This document shows positions 57,385 through 62,128 of a stretch of DNA of 62,128 nucleotides, piece after piece. Numbering within the stretch: the first letter of the stretch is position 1; each line of letters opens with the position of its first letter. Position numbers and translations under genes: made by a program. Source of the stretch: Prevotella sp. (GTDB lineage Bacteria; Bacteroidota; Bacteroidia; Bacteroidales; Bacteroidaceae); NCBI GenBank assembly GCA_016290175.1, contig JAEETD010000009.1, positions 1-62,128 of the forward strand. Reading direction: 5' to 3'. The notes under the pieces were generated by a model. That model did no database searches, was not told the origin of the DNA, and saw only the letters and a list, made by a program, of their open reading frames with translations.

Positions 57385-58386
57385 ATGAAACCGCGTTATC
57401 TTTATCCCAGTGATTATTATGCAGATCCTTCTGCCAATGTGTTTAACGGAAAGTTGTTTGTCTATCCTTCCCACGACTGGGAGGCAGGTGCTGCCTTCGA
57501 CGACGATGGCGGTCATTTCCAGATGAAGGACTATCATGTCATCTCTATGGAGGACGTGGAAAATGGTGAGGTGACCGATTACGGCATGATTCTCCACGTG
57601 GACCAGGTACCCTGGGCTGAGAAGCAGATGTGGGATAACGATGTTGTCGAGAAGGATGGTAAGTATTACCTCATCTTCTCTGCTAAGGATTACAACGGTG
57701 TGTTCCACCTGGGCGTTGCCATCGCCGATAAGCCCGAGGGTCCGTTCGTTCCCCAGGAGCATCCCATCCGTGGCTCTTTCTCCATCGACCCCAGTGTCTT
57801 TAAGGATGACGACGGACAGATATACTGCTATTTCGGTGGTCTCTGGGGTGGACAGCTCCAGTGGTACCAGGCTCCTCAGAAACTGGTAAAGGAGGGCGTC
57901 GATCTCGGTCCTGCTGCCGACAAGAAGACCCAGCTCTTTGCTCCTGCCGACATTCCCGCTCTGTCGAGCTTCGTGGTGAAGATGAGCGACGATGTGCTCC
58001 AGTTTGCTGAGGCTCCCCGTTCGGTAGTGGTCCTCGACAAGGACGGCCAGCCTCTGAAGGCCGGTGATCCCCACCGTTTCTTCGAGGCTTCATGGATGCA
58101 CAAATATAATGGCAAGTATTATTTCAGTTACTCCACAGGCGACAGCCACTTCCTCTGCTATGCCATCGGTGACAATCCTTACGGTCCCTTCACCTATCAG
58201 GGTGTTCTCCTCGACCCCGTCGTAGGTTGGACCACGCACCACAGCATCGTGCAGTATAAGGGCGAGTGGTTCCTGTTCTATCACGACTGTGTTCCTTCTA
58301 ACGATATCACTCATCTGCGCTCTCTCAAGGTGCAGCGTCTGTTCTACAATGAGGATGGTACCATTCAGAAGGTCATCAATGAATAA
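57385..58386 (+). CDS. GH43 glycosidase (arabinofuranosidase/xylosidase type)
   Basis: A 333-residue five-bladed propeller enzyme without a signal peptide, so it should act in the cytoplasm on imported oligosaccharide. The general base Asp is in YYADPSANVF (Asp14), the pKa-modulating Asp in SIDPSVFKDDDG, and the catalytic Glu in RFFEASWMHKYNGK. It is near the minimal size for GH43. Coupling with the preceding symporter supports transport followed by hydrolysis. Its stop codon overlaps the ECF gene start. Confidence 0.92.
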   Translation: MKPRYLYPSDYYADPSANVFNGKLFVYPSHDWEAGAAFDDDGGHFQMKDYHVISMEDVENGEVTDYGMILHVDQVPWAEKQMWDNDVVEKDGKYYLIFSAKDYNGVFHLGVAIADKPEGPFVPQEHPIRGSFSIDPSVFKDDDGQIYCYFGGLWGGQLQWYQAPQKLVKEGVDLGPAADKKTQLFAPADIPALSSFVVKMSDDVLQFAEAPRSVVVLDKDGQPLKAGDPHRFFEASWMHKYNGKYYFSYSTGDSHFLCYAIGDNPYGPFTYQGVLLDPVVGWTTHHSIVQYKGEWFLFYHDCVPSNDITHLRSLKVQRLFYNEDGTIQKVINE

Positions 58387-58876
58387 TTATCTAACTTTAA
58401 CCAATTATTACATTACTCACCGTGATGAGCTGCTGGCATACGTCAGCAGCCGTCTCGGGCATTCGGTCGAAGCGGAGGATATCGTGCAGAACGTGTTCCT
58501 CCGCCTCCTGACCTCCGACAAGATGATTACCGACGTCACCTTGCCTGCCTTGGTCTATACCATTACCCGTAACCTTATCAACGACTACTATCGCCGTCGT
58601 TCTCATCATGAGGCGTACGAGCATTATCTGAAAAACACCGATTCCATCGACGACTCTGCCGAGTCTATCCTGAGCATCCGCGACATCACGGAGCAGTTGG
58701 AGCGTGGTCTGGCCCGCGTGCCGGAGAACTGCCGCGAAGTCTATCGCCTGCATATCTATGGCGGTATGAAGGTGGCTGAGATCTCTGAGCGTCTGGGAGA
58801 GGGCTACAAGAGTGTGGAGCATCGTCTGGGAACTGCCAGGAAATCCGTGCGTCAGCAGCTCCGTGGCATTGCGTGA
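58379..58876 (+). CDS. ECF-type sigma-70 factor coupled to GH43
   Basis: A 165-residue sigma factor. Region 2 contains SRLGHSVEAEDIVQNVFLRL and VYTITRNLINDYYRRRS; region 4 contains ENCREVYRLHIYGGMKVAEI and the helix-turn-helix EGYKSVEHRLGTARKSVRQQ. The ATG at 58379 lies inside the last codons of GH43 (8-base overlap). No anti-sigma gene follows; the next gene is upp. Whether the factor controls the sugar locus is not visible in the sequence. Confidence 0.88.
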   Translation: MNNYLTLTNYYITHRDELLAYVSSRLGHSVEAEDIVQNVFLRLLTSDKMITDVTLPALVYTITRNLINDYYRRRSHHEAYEHYLKNTDSIDDSAESILSIRDITEQLERGLARVPENCREVYRLHIYGGMKVAEISERLGEGYKSVEHRLGTARKSVRQQLRGIA

Positions 58877-58897
58877 ACAATCTGAAAATTCAAGCTT

Positions 58898-59581
58898 ATG
58901 GAAATTATTGATTTCAGCAAGAGCAACTCCATTCTCAATCAGTATATGTCGGAGTTGCGTGACAAGAACTACCAGCGTAACCGTCTTCTCTTCCGTCACA
59001 ACATCAAGCGCATCGGTGAGATCATGGCTTACGAACTGTCGAAAACCCTGGAGTATAAGCCGAAGACGGTGACTACACCCCTCGGCACACTCGATATCCC
59101 CCTGCCGAAGGATGATATGGTCATTGCCACTGTGCTGCGCGCAGGACTGCCGTTCCATGAGGGCTTCCTCAATGTGTTCGACAAGGCCGACAATGGCTTT
59201 GTCTCCGCTTTCCGCATGTATATCAACCGTGAACATACTGAGGTGGGGGTGCATACGGAATATATCGCCACGCAGAGTGTGAAGAACAAGACCTTGGTGA
59301 TTGTCGACCCGATGCTGGCCACTGGCGGTAGTCTGGCAGCAGCCATCGAGTCATTGCTTCAGACAGGCAAGCCCAAGAAGATCCACCTCTGTTGTGTGAT
59401 TGCAGCCCCCGAAGGCATCGAGGTTGTGAAGGAGGCTCTCCCGGAGGGATCCACGATCTGGTGTGCAGCCATCGACCAGGGCATGAACGAACATAAGTAT
59501 ATCGTGCCAGGTTTCGGCGACTGCGGCGACCTCTGCTATGGTGAGAAACTGCAGAGCTTCCGTAAGATAGCTGATAAATAA
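58898..59581 (+). CDS. upp: Uracil phosphoribosyltransferase
   Basis: A 227-residue enzyme that converts uracil and PRPP to UMP in pyrimidine salvage. The PRPP/uracil motif VIVDPMLATGGSLAAAIESL is intact, as are VIATVLRAGLPFHEG and VPGFGDCGDLCYGEK. Length is slightly above the usual 208 because of an N-terminal extension. A strong terminator begins at the stop codon. Confidence 0.97.
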   Translation: MEIIDFSKSNSILNQYMSELRDKNYQRNRLLFRHNIKRIGEIMAYELSKTLEYKPKTVTTPLGTLDIPLPKDDMVIATVLRAGLPFHEGFLNVFDKADNGFVSAFRMYINREHTEVGVHTEYIATQSVKNKTLVIVDPMLATGGSLAAAIESLLQTGKPKKIHLCCVIAAPEGIEVVKEALPEGSTIWCAAIDQGMNEHKYIVPGFGDCGDLCYGEKLQSFRKIADK

Positions 59582-59612
59582 AGAAGCCCGCCAACTGGCG
59601 GGCTTCTTTATT
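59581..59612 (+). terminator. Rho-independent terminator after upp, probably bidirectional
   Basis: AAGAAGCCCGCC, loop AACT and GGCGGGCTTCTT form a perfect 12-bp stem followed by TATTTAG. The opposite side has AAGAAG then TTTATC, so it may also end the convergent transporter gene. Confidence 0.93.
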
Positions 59613-61117
59613 TAGATCAGGTGTAACGTTCCCATCAGGTAGACAAGTCCGAAGCCTAATACCATCGAGAGGATACCCATGATGATACCGATCTTCGACA
59701 TGTCCTTCTGCTGGACATATCCCGTGGCAAAGGCCAGGGCATTCGGCGGCGTGGAGATAGGCAGGATCATAGCCGACGAAGCGGCAATGGCCACACCAAT
59801 CAATACAGTTCCTGTGCCACCGATAGGAGCGAGCTTGTCGCCCATAGCACCACAGACAACAGCCAGAATAGGCATCAGCAGCGCAGCGGTAGCGGAGTTC
59901 GAAATAAAGTTCGACAACACATAGCAGATGGCACCACCCAGTATCAGAATGAGCAATGGTGAGAACTCGGCGAAGGGAATGCTCTCTACGGCATTGGCAG
60001 CCAGACCAGAGGCATTCAGACCATAACCGAGGGCGAAACCGCCGGCCACCATCCAGATTACACTCCAGTTAATCTGCTCCAGGTCGCGCTTGTTGATGAC
60101 ACCCGTCAAGGCAAAGATACAGAACGGAACCATAGCTACTGTATTGGCGTTGATACCGGTGAAACGGTCAGAGAGCCAGAGAGCCACGGTGAGGATGAAG
60201 GTGAAGATGACAATCTTAGACTGGATGCCTTTCTGCATACCACCGTCAATCTTCAGTTCCACCGTCTTCTGTGAGAAGGGGAAGAACTTCAGCAGGATGC
60301 GCCAGCTGATGAACAGCAGCAGTACCACCAGCGGGAACATGAACATCATCCACTGTCCGAAACCAAGACCCATGTTCAGACCTTCAGGATCGTTCAGATA
60401 CTTCAGGGCGATATTGTTTGGCGGTGTACCGATTGGCGTACCCATACCACCGAGGTTGGCAGCGACGGGAATCGACATGGCCAGGGCGATACGGCCCTTA
60501 CCCTCAGGCGGCAACTGACGGAACACGGGAGTGAGGAACGTCAGCATCATAGCAGCCGTAGCCGTGTTCGACACAAACATCGAGAACAGACCCGTTACCA
60601 ACAGGAATCCCAACAGTACCATTTCACTCTTCGTACCAAAGGGCTTCAGCAGCACCTTGGCGAGCTGGGCGTCGAGACCCGTCTTCGTGGCAGCGATGGC
60701 CAGCACGAATCCACCGATGAACAACATGATCACAGGGTCGGCGAAACAGGCCATCACACCTTTGTAGCTGAGCAGCTTGCCCACCTCTTCCTCGTTCACC
60801 ATTGGCATGATACCGCTGTCCGTACAGAATAGCAACATCAGTACCATAATGGCTATTGACGTAGCCCATGAACTGACGATTTCGAGAATCCACATCAGGG
60901 TGGCAAAAGCAAAGATGGCAATCACACGCTGCTGGATCACCGTCAGGTTCTGGATACCGAACCATTCCGTCGGCATGTTCCAGAGCAGGAGCGTTACGAT
61001 GGCCACGATGGCGATTTTAATGACACGCTTGGTGCCGTCTTCCGGATGATACTTCCGCTGGTGACGCATCTTGTGATACGTTTCTACCAGATGGAAACCT
61101 TCATAAATATGAAACAT
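59612..61117 (-). CDS. DASS-family Na+/dicarboxylate or sulfate symporter
   Basis: A 501-residue inner-membrane transporter with about eleven helices. The repeated SNT-type substrate motifs are visible: FVSNTATAAMMLTFLTP and LSNFISNSATAALLMPILAV. Together they mark the SLC13/DASS family. It imports dicarboxylates such as succinate or other anions with sodium; specificity cannot be told. It converges with upp. A minus-strand TACCTTTG lies 36 bases upstream of the ATG. Confidence 0.92.
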   Translation of the reverse strand: MFHIYEGFHLVETYHKMRHQRKYHPEDGTKRVIKIAIVAIVTLLLWNMPTEWFGIQNLTVIQQRVIAIFAFATLMWILEIVSSWATSIAIMVLMLLFCTDSGIMPMVNEEEVGKLLSYKGVMACFADPVIMLFIGGFVLAIAATKTGLDAQLAKVLLKPFGTKSEMVLLGFLLVTGLFSMFVSNTATAAMMLTFLTPVFRQLPPEGKGRIALAMSIPVAANLGGMGTPIGTPPNNIALKYLNDPEGLNMGLGFGQWMMFMFPLVVLLLFISWRILLKFFPFSQKTVELKIDGGMQKGIQSKIVIFTFILTVALWLSDRFTGINANTVAMVPFCIFALTGVINKRDLEQINWSVIWMVAGGFALGYGLNASGLAANAVESIPFAEFSPLLILILGGAICYVLSNFISNSATAALLMPILAVVCGAMGDKLAPIGGTGTVLIGVAIAASSAMILPISTPPNALAFATGYVQQKDMSKIGIIMGILSMVLGFGLVYLMGTLHLI

Positions 61118-61152
61118 ATAGCTTGATTTATATTAAGTTTCGAAAACGCCTG

Positions 61153-61160
61153 CAAAGGTA
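61153..61160 (-). promoter_or_regulatory. Bacteroidetes -7 element (TACCTTTG) for the DASS transporter
   Basis: TACCTTTG on the minus strand between the transporter start and a heptamer array. Confidence 0.7.
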
Positions 61161-61167
61161 CGAAAAA

Positions 61168-61199
61168 CTATTCACTATTCACTATTCACCATTCACTAA
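61168..61199. repeat. ATTCACT heptamer array upstream of the DASS promoter
   Basis: Four ATTCACT/ATTCACC units directly upstream of the -7 element, covering the -33 region. Confidence 0.9.
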
Positions 61200-61284
61200 T
61201 TATCGGATATTGAGTGTATAAATACACGAAATCTCCCCTAACATCATGAGTGTCAGGGGCGATTGTCAAGTGGACTTTGCAAAG

Positions 61285-62128
61285 TTACTGCTTCGACAAC
61301 CATTCACTGGGCGTGAGGCCAGTGATGGTCTTGAAGACGCGATAGAAGGAAGTGTCGTTGGCGAAACCTGATTCCAGACCTACTTGTGACATCTTCTTTT
61401 CGGGATGGTCACGCAACAACTGCTGGGCGTGAACAACACGATAACCGTTTACGAACTGTGAGAACGAACAGCCTTTGCAGTTGTTGATGCTGGCAGAAAC
61501 CTCGTTCTGGTGAACGCCTAGTTGTGCAGCCACATCTGGCATCTTCAGGTCGCTGTTAAGGTAAAGACGTTGCTCCTCCATGAGTGCCTCAATACGCTGC
61601 ATCAGCTCGTCGGCAGGACTCACGGGAATTCTGTCGCCGTGAGTCTTCGGTTTCCACCTTTTAAATAGGATGTATGCGATGGAAGCCAAAGCCATCAGAC
61701 CGATCAACAATATCCATATCCAATACCCCTTGCCCTCGTTGTCTGTATCTGCCGCTTCTGATCTGACGGGACGACCTACGGGAAAGAGCCATACAGCACC
61801 GGAAGGTGTGAAATAAGTGCCGCCAAGCGCGATGCCGCCAGCCAGAATCAGGTTACCATCAGCTGTCAATACCGGTATTCCATTGGCAGCTTCGGGCAGC
61901 GGATCGGTATAATAAAGCGTCAGAGGGGCTGGTCGCTTGGCATAGTCGATGCAGAGGATATATTTCCGGCCCAGTGAGTCACCGCCCGTCACATAGCCGC
62001 GCTGCGCCTGACGGTCCACGATGACAGGCGATTCATAGTGAATCGCGCCAAACTGAGTCTTCATAGGAACAGGACGATCGGTCGGCAGCTGCGAGAACAC
62101 CGTGTCGCGCACTTCAGCGATGGCCACC
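61285..62128 (-). CDS. AraC-family regulator, N-terminus beyond the window
   Basis: The frame is open to the window edge; 281 codons are visible. A first part with repeated strand-turn segments (GGDSLGRKYILCIDYAKRPA, VLTADGNLILAGGIALGGTY) suggests a periplasmic propeller sensor. A transmembrane helix (residues about 135-155 of the visible part, IWILLIGLMALASIAYILF) follows, and the C-terminus is an AraC-type DNA-binding domain (GFANDTSFYRVFKTITGLTP). It is therefore a membrane-spanning sensor-regulator resembling an HTCS without kinase and receiver. Signal and targets are outside the window. Confidence 0.85.
   Translation of the reverse strand, partial: VAIAEVRDTVFSQLPTDRPVPMKTQFGAIHYESPVIVDRQAQRGYVTGGDSLGRKYILCIDYAKRPAPLTLYYTDPLPEAANGIPVLTADGNLILAGGIALGGTYFTPSGAVWLFPVGRPVRSEAADTDNEGKGYWIWILLIGLMALASIAYILFKRWKPKTHGDRIPVSPADELMQRIEALMEEQRLYLNSDLKMPDVAAQLGVHQNEVSASINNCKGCSFSQFVNGYRVVHAQQLLRDHPEKKMSQVGLESGFANDTSFYRVFKTITGLTPSEWLSKQ

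Overview
The window looks like chromosome from a Bacteroidales bacterium, most likely a gut or rumen Prevotella-type member of the Prevotellaceae. The evidence is a TAnnTTTG -7 promoter element in front of most transcription units, start codons without Shine-Dalgarno sequences, a hybrid two-component system (HTCS), Bacteroidetes-specific families (DUF2851, DUF6080, DUF4465, a TGS-domain nucleoside kinase) and a Prevotella-style C-terminal sorting tail. I see no rRNA, tRNA, CRISPR array, plasmid or prophage genes and no complete insertion sequence. Family names come from reading motifs, not from a database search.

Layout. 1-7.9 kb (minus strand): yicC, gmk and nadD lead into a tightly overlapping envelope module (sulfatase-fold phosphoethanolamine-type transferase, two acyltransferase-3 proteins, a HAD phosphatase, DUF6080). 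8.0-12.1 kb (plus): an ECF sigma factor, a probable anti-sigma protein, an unknown secreted protein and a DUF4419 lipoprotein. 12.1-14.0 kb: dinB, then about 810 bases without a recognisable gene but rich in hairpins and inverted repeats. 14.0-17.7 kb (minus): GH36 alpha-galactosidase and a DUF1593/Sde182-like protein. 17.8-25.0 kb (plus): mntP, then a cobalamin riboswitch driving a B12 capture operon (BtuB-like receptor, BtuG-like propeller lipoprotein, two surface proteins, BtuF-like binding protein). 25.0-36.3 kb: mainly housekeeping (argH, pyrE, comF, recX, prmC, dprA, DUF2851), a two-domain esterase, an AraC-type membrane regulator and a small isolated transcription unit. 36.4-39.8 kb (plus): dapB, lepB, a second signal-peptidase-like protein lacking both catalytic residues, and a WbqC protein. 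39.9-58.9 kb: a carbohydrate locus with an HTCS, two GH127-type beta-L-arabinofuranosidases, GH3, a sialate O-acetylesterase-type esterase, two GPH sugar symporters, GH43 and an ECF sigma factor, but no SusC/SusD pair. 58.9-62.1 kb: upp, a DASS-family carboxylate/sulfate transporter and a truncated AraC-type regulator.

How the parts work together. The carbohydrate locus reads as arabinofuranoside-rich oligosaccharide use: the HTCS senses a sugar, hydrolases and the esterase trim it, and GPH symporters import the products. The B12 operon is switched by cobalamin and captures corrinoids at the surface; BtuC and BtuD are not in the window. The envelope module would decorate a lipid or glycan in the inner membrane or periplasm.

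The most unusual content is repetitive DNA. Seven-base tandem repeats (TTTTCAC, ATTCACT, ATTCATA, GGAGTCA and variants) form several gene-to-gene spacers and also sit inside coding regions, where they supply signal-peptide cores and linkers. Because 7 is not a multiple of 3, a perfect array encodes the same cyclic heptapeptide in every frame. Five copies carry an attached GCGGTAGCAAA block. Separately, a REP-like palindrome with 30-bp perfect arms is inserted in frame in mntP, and single arms of the same repeat encode the shared peptide QKNRPSV in two unrelated proteins.
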